A DNA stretch of 64,000 bases from assembly GCA_014084085.1 (NCBI GenBank), contig NPFB01000028.1, forward strand, positions 58,949 to 122,948. The letters run 5' to 3'. Below are positions 8,348 through 17,192 of the stretch, one piece after another; position 1 is the stretch's first letter; each line of letters starts with the position of its first letter. The position numbers and the translations under genes are program-made. The DNA is from Hondaea fermentalgiana. Lineage: Eukaryota; Sar; Bigyra; Thraustochytrida; Thraustochytriidae. The notes below the pieces were generated by a model, which made no database searches, was not told the origin of the DNA, and saw only the letters and a program-made list of their open reading frames with translations.

Positions 8348-11296
8348 TCACGAAGACTTCGAGTTGGCTTTCAGGAGAGAAGAGATGGTAGGGGTGGACT
8401 TTGTTCCGCCGGATTTCATGCGGCGCTGGCGCTGGACGTCGGGCGCCGGGTCAGAGACGGCGTTTGCGCAGGCTATGCAAGAGTCCGAACTGTGTGCGGC
8501 CTTGATAAAGTCGAGAATCTCGCTGTCCGACCAGTCGCGCACCTGCAAAAGCTGGTCGCGAGCCTGTGCCACGAGCACCGCGTTGTCGGAATTCTGTTGG
8601 TGCAGCGTCAGCAACTTGCTCATGAGCCGCGATCGTGAACGCGTGTAGTTCTGCTTGAAGATCGGCGGATCTCCCTGATACTGTGACAACTCCCAGGCGC
8701 AGCAGGTCTCACAGTCGCAACAGAACAAAAGCGCGCTCTCCACCTCACCAGGTGACAAAAAGTTTGCCAGACGAGCGTGGACGCTGGGAAGAGAGTTTGG
8801 CCCGCACGAATGAATGTCACGCAACAGGTTCTGGAGCTCAACGCGGGACGACTCGCTCCAGTCGGCCAGGACTGCGCCCGGCGACTGGCCATCCTTGGTC
8901 CCGCTCTCTTCGCCAAAGATGCGCTGGTGCAGGTGTTTGGAGATTTCCGGCAATGGTATCGAGGCCCTCAGCTCCTCGCGCAAAGCCTTTTCCAGGTCTG
9001 CGAGGTCGCCGAGCCCGCGAATCTTCCGCCAAAAGGCCATTTGGGGACGATTGCGACGCTCTTGGAACAGAAGCTTGAGCTTCTGCTTGAAGTCATTCTC
9101 GCGCGGGAAGAGCTGAGCGGCCCAACCAATTTTCTCGCTCATCGAGTAGTAGAAAGACTTCCAGTCGCGCTCTTTGCGCCGATTCAAACTCAACGTGTCA
9201 GCGATGAGTTTATAAAACTCAATGTGTTGCGCAAGCGTCATGCTTTTGGGGGCCTCTGAACTTTGCCTTCGCTTTCTCAACCCCTGACTGCTGCGAGAGT
9301 TCCGCGAACCCCGCGAACCGCGCGAGCCCTCGCTCGCGTCGCTGCACACGGATTCAACTTGGCTGACGCGGTCATCGTCTGCGCCGGTCGTAAAACCGGA
9401 CCCGCTAGTGCTGACGTTTCCGGCTGATACACATCGACGGAGCGTTACGCCCGAACCATTTGCCTTGTTGTTGAAGCCATTGAGCCCAATCGCAGGCCCA
9501 TCACCCAGGTCGCCCTGGCCATGCACCACGGGGTGAATCGTGAGAGTTGGAGGCATTTCATTCATAAGGGGCGGCACCAGCTCGGTCGGGGGGTCAAAAG
9601 AGGGCGGCGATGGCCTCCTGTCCTCGGCCCAGCTGCGAGATCGTGGCAATGAGGACTTGGGCTGGGACATGGGAAGCAGGTTCTGAGCAAGCAGGTTTTG
9701 CTCGCTTTCCTCATCGGGTACAGTGTTGTTCGAAGATTGCCTTTGAATAAGCATTCGGCGCTGCTGCACATCACCTGGCCCGTTGTGTCCTTGAAAAGTG
9801 TTGGTCTGCGGTGAAGAAGAGGGCGGCACGAAGAAACCAGCTCCCGGATCCGAAAGGTTATCGTCGAAGAACGTTCCGCTCGCAGAGCGTGCTGGACGAT
9901 GCATGTCAATGTACCTGGGGCCTAGGCCGAGATCCGGCCCAAAGTTGGACTCGAGCGTGTCGATGAGCACAGAGAGCCCTTCACCGTTTTCTTGTACAGC
10001 AGCCCGCTTCTCGGAGTCGTCTCCCGCCACGTCCAATAGGTCTGCCGCCGTTTGCGCGTCCTCGCTGAGCCTTCGAAAGGTCTCGTAGGCCAGCTTTTTG
10101 TAAAAATATTTGAGCTTTCCGGTTAGCGCCCTTTCGTCTTGCATTTCCATGCGGACAGCATCCGCGAGGTCTACGCAACCCCGTTGCTCCAACAGCGGCG
10201 CCAGCGTCTTGCAGGCAAAGTCGCGAACACGCTTGGTCATGTACGAAGTGTTCTTGCGCGTTTGGTCGTGGCATCTCTTTGTCCATTGCTGCCGCGGCGT
10301 CGCCCGGAAGGCCAGCCAAAAAACTTCGTCGCGAAAGATGTCAGGCTTTTCAAGACAAGATCGAAGCTGTTTGACGATTTCGTGCACCGGGTCCGTGTCG
10401 GTCGTAAGGAAGATGACGGGGTCCGTCTGCGTGCGCGAATGCGTGCTCTTACAATCGTCGTCCTCATCCGGGTCATCGTAGTGTCCATTCCAGTCTACGC
10501 TTGCAAATTCTCGTGGCAGAAGAAAGTCGGGGCCCTCGCGCGCTGGCCCGACGCCCGGAGTCATCCGCTGGAAAATATGCATGTTGGAGTTGCCATTGAC
10601 GTCAGGATCTGGGTGCTCGTGGAGGGCCGCGAACTCGTCCCCGTCTGCACTCAGAAGGGGAGCAAAATCCATTTGTCGGAGGTTACTGGTGATGAGATCA
10701 GATTCGCTCGACTCCCTTCCGTTGCTCTGGTTCGTTCTTGAACCTGCGAGCCTTGTGGAATGTTGGGGAGCCAAGTCGGATACTTCTTCAGAGGGAAAGA
10801 GCGAGGAAGAGGAAGTAAGTAGCGATGACGAGGAGGATGCACCTGGGCCCAAGCCGGGCGGCTCACGGGTGAAAACATTGAGCGAGGGCCGTCTAATATG
10901 TCCAGATTCGCTTGGTGCTGCAGGCGACGACACAGATCTTCCGAGCCGCATCCCAGAAGATTGTTGCAATGATTCGGATTGTTCTTGTTGTTGCCGTTGC
11001 TGATGCTGGCTGTGTTGCGCCTGGTACGCTCGCTCTTGAAACAGACCATCTTCGTGATGGTTCATTTGCGGAGGCTGCATCGGCACGCGAGTTTGCGCAT
11101 GATCTTGTTCTGCGTCCAAGCCATCAGGAATGTCGTCGTCAATTATGACACTGTAGCCGCCATCGCTCTCGAGGATTCCGCCGAGCTCGAGCGAGTGCAT
11201 GCGACCGGCAGTGGCCAGTCGCGGCGGCAGCAGCGGCGGCGGCGGCGGCGGCGGCGGCAGCGGCGCCGTCGGCGCCGAGGCCTGGGTCTGGTCCAT
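8348..11296 (-). CDS. Large unrecognised protein with two predicted helical blocks
   Basis: 982 aa from the first ATG (11296); the frame is open a further 11 codons upstream without an ATG. I do not recognise a family. The N-terminus is proline-rich (a PPPPPPPP run about residues 15-22), followed by Ser/Gln-rich low complexity. Two blocks look folded and helical: about residues 315-430 (aromatic- and charge-rich, containing FRDEVFWLAFRATPRQQW) and about 690-800 (containing RDWKSFYYSMSEKIGWAAQLF). The last 150 residues hold a cysteine cluster, LLFCCDCETCCAW. The spacer between blocks has many SRGSRGSR and poly-Ser stretches typical of disorder. No membrane segment or signal peptide is visible. 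It is clearly protein-coding by length and composition; its role is unknown. Confidence 0.7.
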   Translation of the reverse strand: MDQTQASAPTAPLPPPPPPPPLLPPRLATAGRMHSLELGGILESDGGYSVIIDDDIPDGLDAEQDHAQTRVPMQPPQMNHHEDGLFQERAYQAQHSQHQQRQQQEQSESLQQSSGMRLGRSVSSPAAPSESGHIRRPSLNVFTREPPGLGPGASSSSSLLTSSSSLFPSEEVSDLAPQHSTRLAGSRTNQSNGRESSESDLITSNLRQMDFAPLLSADGDEFAALHEHPDPDVNGNSNMHIFQRMTPGVGPAREGPDFLLPREFASVDWNGHYDDPDEDDDCKSTHSRTQTDPVIFLTTDTDPVHEIVKQLRSCLEKPDIFRDEVFWLAFRATPRQQWTKRCHDQTRKNTSYMTKRVRDFACKTLAPLLEQRGCVDLADAVRMEMQDERALTGKLKYFYKKLAYETFRRLSEDAQTAADLLDVAGDDSEKRAAVQENGEGLSVLIDTLESNFGPDLGLGPRYIDMHRPARSASGTFFDDNLSDPGAGFFVPPSSSPQTNTFQGHNGPGDVQQRRMLIQRQSSNNTVPDEESEQNLLAQNLLPMSQPKSSLPRSRSWAEDRRPSPPSFDPPTELVPPLMNEMPPTLTIHPVVHGQGDLGDGPAIGLNGFNNKANGSGVTLRRCVSAGNVSTSGSGFTTGADDDRVSQVESVCSDASEGSRGSRGSRNSRSSQGLRKRRQSSEAPKSMTLAQHIEFYKLIADTLSLNRRKERDWKSFYYSMSEKIGWAAQLFPRENDFKQKLKLLFQERRNRPQMAFWRKIRGLGDLADLEKALREELRASIPLPEISKHLHQRIFGEESGTKDGQSPGAVLADWSESSRVELQNLLRDIHSCGPNSLPSVHARLANFLSPGEVESALLFCCDCETCCAWELSQYQGDPPIFKQNYTRSRSRLMSKLLTLHQQNSDNAVLVAQARDQLLQVRDWSDSEILDFIKAAHSSDSCIACANAVSDPAPDVQRQRRMKSGGTKSTPTISSLLKANSKSS

Positions 11297-11796
11297 GACG
11301 ACCGCGCGCGCCTGCTCCTCGCAACCCACCTCGCGGCCGGGTCGCGCTTTCTCCTCGTTCCCCGAGGCCCTGCCCTCCCTCCGCCTCGCGGGGTCCGCCC
11401 GCCTCGCGCTCCGCCGCCGCGGGCCAGGCCAGGCTCCCTCCCTCCTGCTGCGCGTCTGCGAGGCAGGGCAAGCCGCACTGTCGCGTCCCGCGCCCGTCGT
11501 GCGCGTGCGCGTGCAGACAGACAGACAGACGGACGTGCAGGACAGTCACGGCGGCAGCCTCCACTTGCGCTGCGCGATGGCTGACTTGCCCCGGGCTGCG
11601 CACAGTCGGTCTCTCGGGCGCGCCAGTCGGCAGTCGATGGCGCGCCAGCACCCACGCCCCGATCGGTTGGTTTAGGTTACGAAACGCCGGAAGAAACGCC
11701 AAAAGAAAATGGAGATGAAGGTTGGCGTTTTAGCCAACCTAACGCGCTGGAAGCTCCCGGGCGCCAACATTCAATTTACGAGACCGGTGTCATCGG

Positions 11797-11896
11797 NNNN
11801 NNNNNNNNNNNNNNNNNNNNNNNNNNNNNNNNNNNNNNNNNNNNNNNNNNNNNNNNNNNNNNNNNNNNNNNNNNNNNNNNNNNNNNNNNNNNNNNN
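11797..11896. other. Assembly gap (100 N)
   Basis: Exactly 100 unknown bases, the usual placeholder for a scaffold join of unknown size. Confidence 0.99.
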
Positions 11897-12663
11897 AAAA
11901 TACTTAGTGATTTTCAGCCGCCCGTGCTCCACACCTCCCCGCATGCATACTAACTCCTTTACCACACTCCCGCCCACACCCAACACAAGGCCTCATATAT
12001 TATTGAATCAAGATCCCGCATCTTAGCCCCGCAATCACCGCACCTGGGCTGTCATTTATCTGGTGGGTGGTAATCCACCCGGGTGGTTCGTAGATACCTA
12101 AAAATACCGGAATTATTGCGTTTGGTTGGCTAAAACTCCAGGCGAGTAAATGGAGATTTTTTTTTACAGCCATGGTTGATGAATTTTCGTGAAAGTTGGC
12201 ACGCGGGATCGTCTCAGGATCGCGCAGGGCACCCCGCTCGCTGGCCATAGCGGAGGCGGGCCTGGCGGAAGGCGAGTAGGCAGGCCCATCGGCGATTCTT
12301 GCGAGCCTCCGCGATACGCCGCCTCGTCGCGCGCGCGTGGCCAGACTTCGCGAACGACCGATCATGGCGAGTGGGACTCGGAATCATCTTCTTCACAGTC
12401 AGAAAGTAAGAACAGAAGAAGAAGAAGAAGAAGAAGCAGAAGAAGAAGAACAGAACTTGAGCAAAGAACTTGTCTCTCCTGTCGTCAAAGAGCCGAGTCT
12501 CGACGAGAGAGGCTTGCGTATAGCTGGCTGCTCTTGGCCGGGCGGAGAACGCGGCCCAAAAGTAAGCCAAGACAAAGGCAAGCAAGCCAAGCCAAGCCAA
12601 GCAAGCCAAAGCAAGCAACCATGGCCAAAAGAAGGAAGGAAAGACCCGTAAAGTACTAGTGCA

Positions 12664-12704
12664 GTAGTCTGCCTGTCTGTCTGCCTGTCTGTCTGTCTGT
12701 CTGT
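12664..12704. repeat. CTGT/CTGC tetranucleotide microsatellite
   Basis: Tandem CTGT with CTGC variants upstream of the + strand gene at 13158. The same motif, as CAGA on the other strand, recurs at 59577-59644. Confidence 0.85.
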
Positions 12705-13157
12705 GCATAGTCTCTACTCTACTCGTAGACAAAGCCCGATCTCGCGTTCGTTCGCTCTCGTGCAAGGAGGAGGCGCTCGACGGCGACGGCGCGCAGACGC
12801 TCGCTGGCGGCGCGGCAGACAGGCCACGGCGCAGACCTCTCGGCGCGCCCTCCGTGTTCCTTGCACCCCCCGTGCCCGGCCTTGGGCAGCGGCGGGGCGG
12901 ACGGCGACGGCCGCGAAGACGTCGCGGCTGGCGGCGAAAGTAGGCGAGGCGAGGCCAGGCGAGGCCAGGCGAGGCCAGGCAGAGGCGCTCGAGAACGCGG
13001 CGCGGCGAGGCGAGGCGCGCGGAACCCGCTCGCTGCACGGAGGGCGGAGGCGGGCAGCGCCAGCGGCCAGCAGAAGGCCCACCGCGTCGCCGTCAGGCGA
13101 GCGGCCCCGTTGCAGAAGAGAGAGAAAGGGCGAAAAACAAAAGACAGAGTCACGACG

Positions 13158-14345
13158 ATGACGCGCGTCTCGGCTGGCGGCAGCGAGCGGGCGCTTACGG
13201 AGGCGCAAAAGGAGTTCTCTGAGGCCGTGCAGAGAGAACTTGCTCGGCTTCGGAAACATGGGCTCACGCAAGAATATGCCGTGCGAGTCTTGCTCGAGCG
13301 GCTGGGCGGCGCAGTCCCTGTCACGGACCCAACAGAGGTGAGCACAATGATGAAACGTCGCGGTGTCTCCGAGGAGGACGCGGTCCGGGCCTTGACGGTG
13401 ATGCGTGAGCTCCGCCGTCTACGCGCTGAAGAAAACCTTGGCGACGTTGATGCCGTTCGCCGTCTCACCAAGCAGGTCCAGACACCGGCCATCGGAGCGA
13501 GATCCAACAAAAAGCGCAGTCGAACCGACTCGGGCTCCTCGGCGGTATCGCGTCTCACAAAACGTCTGCAGCGACTTGTTAGCCGCCCTTCGCACGCTGA
13601 TGCGCAACCAGGGCCCCGTCCTGGGATGCCCTCATCTTATTCGCCCGCGACGACCGCTCCCTCGACCAGGCCGGCCCCGCCCGCCTCGTCGTCGTCTTCT
13701 TCCTCGTCGTCATCTTCCTCTTCTTCCTCCTCCTCCTCCTGTTCCACTTCGTTATCGTCAAACGCTGCTGCATCAGTCGCAGCGGTGCGCGAAGGTGCAA
13801 AGGCGGGACAGTTCGACAAAACTGCTTCCTCATCAACCTTATCGACGGTAAACAAACAGGGAGGGAATGCTCCCTTGTCATTTCATGATTTGGAAAAGAA
13901 GGCCCGTTTCGCTGATTCGGGTCCAGCAGCAGCGACATCAACAGTAGCATCAGGAGCAACATCGGTAGTACCAGCAACTGCATCAGCACCTGCATCGGCA
14001 ACGTCAAGTTCTGTGTCAATGAATAATCTTGCTGAAACCGTTGCCTCAACAACGACAAGCAGTGAACATGATGCCGACAGCAACGAGAATGCAAATGCAG
14101 CGAAGGGGTCACTCGCCTCTGATTCAAACAAGAAGTCGAGAGGTGCAAATGCGAAGATCACTTCCGAAGTTGGGGATGCGACGAGCGCAAAGGCAAGCGC
14201 GGAGGAAGATGACAATAACGAAGAGAGCAAGAAAACGACTACGACAGCAAACTCGAGACGCCGCGGCAAGCGCACACGCGCGGAGCGATCAGATTCTAGC
14301 GAAGCGACGGAGTCACCACGGATGCGCCGTTTGCGCAAACGATGA
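13158..14345 (+). CDS. Unrecognised low-complexity, probably nuclear protein
   Basis: 395 aa starting at the first ATG in frame (13158); upstream codons are open but look like GC-rich leader. Residues about 10-110 form two short helical repeats with similar ends (GLTQEYAVRVLLERLG and GVSEEDAVRALTVMRELRR), perhaps UBA-like, though I cannot assign a family. The rest is low complexity: a poly-Ser run (encoded about 13687-13745), Ala/Thr/Ser-rich sequence, and a basic end rich in RRRGKR and RMRRLRKR, consistent with nuclear localisation. It converges on the NCBP3-like gene with about 330 bp between stops. Confidence 0.6.
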   Translation: MTRVSAGGSERALTEAQKEFSEAVQRELARLRKHGLTQEYAVRVLLERLGGAVPVTDPTEVSTMMKRRGVSEEDAVRALTVMRELRRLRAEENLGDVDAVRRLTKQVQTPAIGARSNKKRSRTDSGSSAVSRLTKRLQRLVSRPSHADAQPGPRPGMPSSYSPATTAPSTRPAPPASSSSSSSSSSSSSSSSSSCSTSLSSNAAASVAAVREGAKAGQFDKTASSSTLSTVNKQGGNAPLSFHDLEKKARFADSGPAAATSTVASGATSVVPATASAPASATSSSVSMNNLAETVASTTTSSEHDADSNENANAAKGSLASDSNKKSRGANAKITSEVGDATSAKASAEEDDNNEESKKTTTTANSRRRGKRTRAERSDSSEATESPRMRRLRKR

Positions 14346-14677
14346 TGTTGATTATCTAAAAACAAAAAGGTCAAAACAAAAACAAAAACATAACGAGAAT
14401 TGACTTCGCACAAGCAGCCTCGCCCGAGCACGTCTTCTTGAAACCCACGTAGCAGGCAATTTTTTTTTTCCATAAAAAGCAGACCAAAGCAAGACAAAGC
14501 GAAGCAAAGCTAAGACAAGACAAGCAAAAAATCTTCCTCCTTCTTCGTTTTCTGTTCACATTCTTTTCTCAACTTTCCTCTCTTCTCTTTTCTTTTCTTC
14601 TATCACGTTTACCTTGTCAGGATTATGCACGACCCCGCTCGCCTCTGGAGGAAGTCTTCACACAGAGTACAACCCGC
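14346..14677. other. Convergent spacer
   Basis: A 332-bp tail-to-tail spacer with AACAAAAAC-like A-rich and CTTTTC-like pyrimidine-rich stretches. These are plausible 3' UTR and polyadenylation sequences; no gene is seen. Confidence 0.5.
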
Positions 14678-16501
14678 TCACTCGTCCCGGCGCACACGCT
14701 TAAAGTCATCATCGTTGTCATCATCGTCATCATCGTCATCCATTTCTGCCTCGCTGCGTGCACGCCTGCGACCCGTGATCCGGGGCGCCTCGGGCGCCGA
14801 CGGATCGCGCGGCGGCAGTGGCGGGCGACGAATGCCTCCCCGACGACCGCGACCGCGCCGATTGTAGCCAATCGTTGTGCGGTAACCTGAAAACTTGTCG
14901 GCCTTGACGTCCGCCACGCCTGCAATGCGGATCAAAAAGAATCGCATGCCCGCGTCATCGCGCAATGGAAACGGAGCAGTGTAGTAATGTTTGGCACGCA
15001 GCTCATCAATCTGTTCTGCAAACTCATCGACGCGAGGAAGTTCTCGAGAGAGACCGCGCATCGCACGTTTTGCCGTGTGTTCATCATTAAAGACAATGTT
15101 CGCGCCGCAGTCATGAAGCCATTCGATGCGCGCTGCACCGTATTCTCCGAACCATTGCATGATGTCGGGCGTGTAGACACTATCAAACGAGCCATAAATG
15201 TGGATTGCCTCGGGACGGAGCTGCTCCTCTTCCTCTGGATCACGACGCGGCACACGGAGGCCGCTCAAGTCGCGCACCACGCCCTTGATCATTTCAAGAT
15301 CTTCGATGACGGGAATCTCGAAGCGTTTTGCCCGCGCTTCGCGGATTTCACGGTCCTTCTCCATCATTGAGGCGAGCTCGCCCCCGGCGGCTCCTTCGTC
15401 AAGACCAAAACGCTCGGCGCGCTTCCTGGCCTTTTCCTTTTCCTCGGCGGACTCCGGGTCGAAACCAGTAACAAAACCACTTGCCCCGCCGCGGACCGGG
15501 TCTCGCGCGTTCGCCTTCATCTCGGCAAGCTCCTGCGGCGTCAAAATCTCCTTGGCAAGGCTCTCCATAGAGGGTTCAATGTATGGTTGCTCGAAGCGCT
15601 GCGCCCGCTCGCGCCGCCTGGCACGTTCCTCTTCAAGCTTTTCCATGTACTTGGGCACAAACGAAGCCGGGTCGGCAGCATCGTCCATCTCCATCCCGGC
15701 CTCGACTTGGCCAACGCGCACATTGCGGAAAAAGGTAGTGTTATCCCAGGTCGTGAAGGAGATGTATCGCGCGGCGATGGGCTCTGGATCGCGCCACGCC
15801 AGAATCAGTCCCTTGCCTGGCTCGGTGCCTACGCCAACACTCACGGTGCCTTCGTAGAGCATTGCCCAGTACGGAAGAAATTCTGCCTCTGAACAGAGTC
15901 GTGGCTTGACGCTCAGTGCGCGCTCAGCATCTTGCGCCCCACGGCGGATCACGGACTTGGTGTCTTTCCAGCCGCCCACGACAATCTCGTACATGGGAAA
16001 CACCTGGTCCGCCTCAGGCGAGAGAGCGACCACCACGTTGTCCTTTCCCTTGGCCTCGAACTGCACGACGACCTCGCCGGCCTTTCCAGAGTCCCAACTC
16101 ACTTCGTCCCACTTGAGGTAGGCACCCATCACCTCGCAATACTTGAGAAGACCGGGCTCGGGCTCCAGCAAAAGGCCGGCTTCCGGGTTGTACGTGTAGC
16201 CATCATCGCGACCGTATCCACCGCCGCCGCCTCGTTTATCTCGTCGCCGTCCGCGACCTCGTCGGTCACGGCGGCCTTCGTGTCTCCCTTGGTGGAAGCC
16301 GCCGTATCCGCCACCGTACCCGCCGTTTTCATAGTAGTCTTGGCCACCGCCATCGCCATACGAGTTGGACTCGCGCGGCGCGCTCAAAGCACGGTCGAGG
16401 CCGGGCACAGGGCCATCGCCGCCGTTGCCGCCGCCTTGGTCGTACGCCGGCGGCGCGCCAGCTTGGCTCTGGTGCGCCGCGAGCAGGCTGTCAAAGTCCA
16501 T
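14678..16501 (-). CDS. NCBP3: NCBP3-like cap/RNA-binding protein with a FAMeT-like domain
   Basis: 607 aa. The C-terminal half matches nuclear cap-binding subunit 3 (C17orf85): an RRM-like segment about residues 428-490 with RPEAIHIYGSFDSVYTPDI, then YGAARIEWLHDCGANIVFND and TAKRAMRGLS, as in NCBP3 proteins. KRAERFG-type motifs precede it, which also occur in animal NCBP3. A later LRDDAGMRFFLIRIA strand and an Arg/Gly-rich, acidic tail follow. NCBP3 partners NCBP1 in mRNA export. The N-terminal half (about 115-265) looks instead like the farnesoic-acid-O-methyltransferase-like (Methyltransf_FA) fold: MYEIVVGGWKDTKSVIRRG and a later ILAWRDPEP. The N-terminus is Gly/Arg-rich (RGG-like). ATG at 16501. 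Confidence 0.78.
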   Translation of the reverse strand: MDFDSLLAAHQSQAGAPPAYDQGGGNGGDGPVPGLDRALSAPRESNSYGDGGGQDYYENGGYGGGYGGFHQGRHEGRRDRRGRGRRRDKRGGGGGYGRDDGYTYNPEAGLLLEPEPGLLKYCEVMGAYLKWDEVSWDSGKAGEVVVQFEAKGKDNVVVALSPEADQVFPMYEIVVGGWKDTKSVIRRGAQDAERALSVKPRLCSEAEFLPYWAMLYEGTVSVGVGTEPGKGLILAWRDPEPIAARYISFTTWDNTTFFRNVRVGQVEAGMEMDDAADPASFVPKYMEKLEEERARRRERAQRFEQPYIEPSMESLAKEILTPQELAEMKANARDPVRGGASGFVTGFDPESAEEKEKARKRAERFGLDEGAAGGELASMMEKDREIREARAKRFEIPVIEDLEMIKGVVRDLSGLRVPRRDPEEEEQLRPEAIHIYGSFDSVYTPDIMQWFGEYGAARIEWLHDCGANIVFNDEHTAKRAMRGLSRELPRVDEFAEQIDELRAKHYYTAPFPLRDDAGMRFFLIRIAGVADVKADKFSGYRTTIGYNRRGRGRRGGIRRPPLPPRDPSAPEAPRITGRRRARSEAEMDDDDDDDDNDDDFKRVRRDE

Positions 16502-16673
16502 GGCTCCGCTGTCGGCTTGGTCTATATACCGCTAGCCGTCGCGCGGCTGCGCCTCCTTCTCTGCAGGCTCGACTCCCTCGAGCAGCGGCCGCGGCTCCGC
16601 GCCGTGCAGCGCCGCCGTGCAGCGCGACGCAGCTCTACGCGGCACAGCGCAGGTTGGCGCGGCTTCCTTTTAG

Positions 16674-16724
16674 CGCAGCGCAGCGCAGCGCAGCGCAGCG
16701 CAGCGCAGCGCAGCGCAGCGCAGC
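16674..16724. repeat. GCGCA pentanucleotide microsatellite
   Basis: About ten near-perfect tandem copies of GCGCA in the divergent spacer. Confidence 0.9.
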
Positions 16725-17009
16725 TTCTCCAATCTTGGTGACTGACAACTTGAGCGGGCGGCCAACAGCGTCAGCCAGCCGCGGCGTTTTCTGGCAGTAC
16801 CGGGCGCCATCGAACAAGTCGCCCAAAGGCGGGAAGACCACTTGCGTCCGGGGGGATACTCCACTTACCTTACCCGCGTCTAACGACCACCCCGACCAGG
16901 CAGGCGGCCCGGGCGGAACGCGGCGCCTCGCGTTGTAAGGACTCGGAGAGAGAGGCGGGCCTAACGAACGCAACGCAGTCACAGGCAGTCATCCATCTCG
17001 GTCAGCAGG

Positions 17010-17034
17010 AGCGAGCGAGCGAGCGAGCGAGCGA
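17010..17034. repeat. GAGC tetranucleotide microsatellite
   Basis: Six tandem copies of GAGC about 160 bp upstream of the SNF2-family start. Confidence 0.85.
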
Positions 17035-17192
17035 ACCATCAGAGCCAACGGAGGTCGAGGCCCGACGCCGGCGGCAAGAGCAGGCCCGGTGGCAGAAGCG
17101 AGGCCTGAGGCGGCCAGCTGGCCTACTTTCGGCAAGGCCCGCGACCCGTCAGCAGCAGCAGCAGCAGATTGGCGCTTGGTGTTCGGCGAGTC

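Larger units (their letters stand above)
11297..13157. other. Divergent intergenic region with an assembly gap
   Basis: This 1.86-kb region lies between two divergent starts. It contains the first N-run, a GAA/AGAAG run (about 12412-12454), a CCAAG repeat (about 12580-12612), a CTGT-type microsatellite (about 12664-12704) and GGCGAGGC repeats (about 12940-12980). Several long open frames here are GC-driven and unconvincing. Confidence 0.6.
16502..17192. other. Divergent promoter region with repeats
   Basis: A 690-bp head-to-head spacer between NCBP3-like and SMARCAD1-like genes. It carries a GCGCA array (about 16674-16724), a GAGC array (about 17010-17034) and a short CAG run (about 17153-17166). 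Confidence 0.6.

Noticed and set aside
12214..13558. Long - strand frames over the spacer upstream of 13158
   Set aside because: GC-driven frames crossing repeats, starting in non-ATG codons and partly antisense to the supported + strand gene.
16520..16530. TATATAG 20 bp upstream of the NCBP3-like ATG as a TATA box
   Set aside because: Too close to the ATG for a normal TATA-to-start distance; the true promoter is likely farther upstream.
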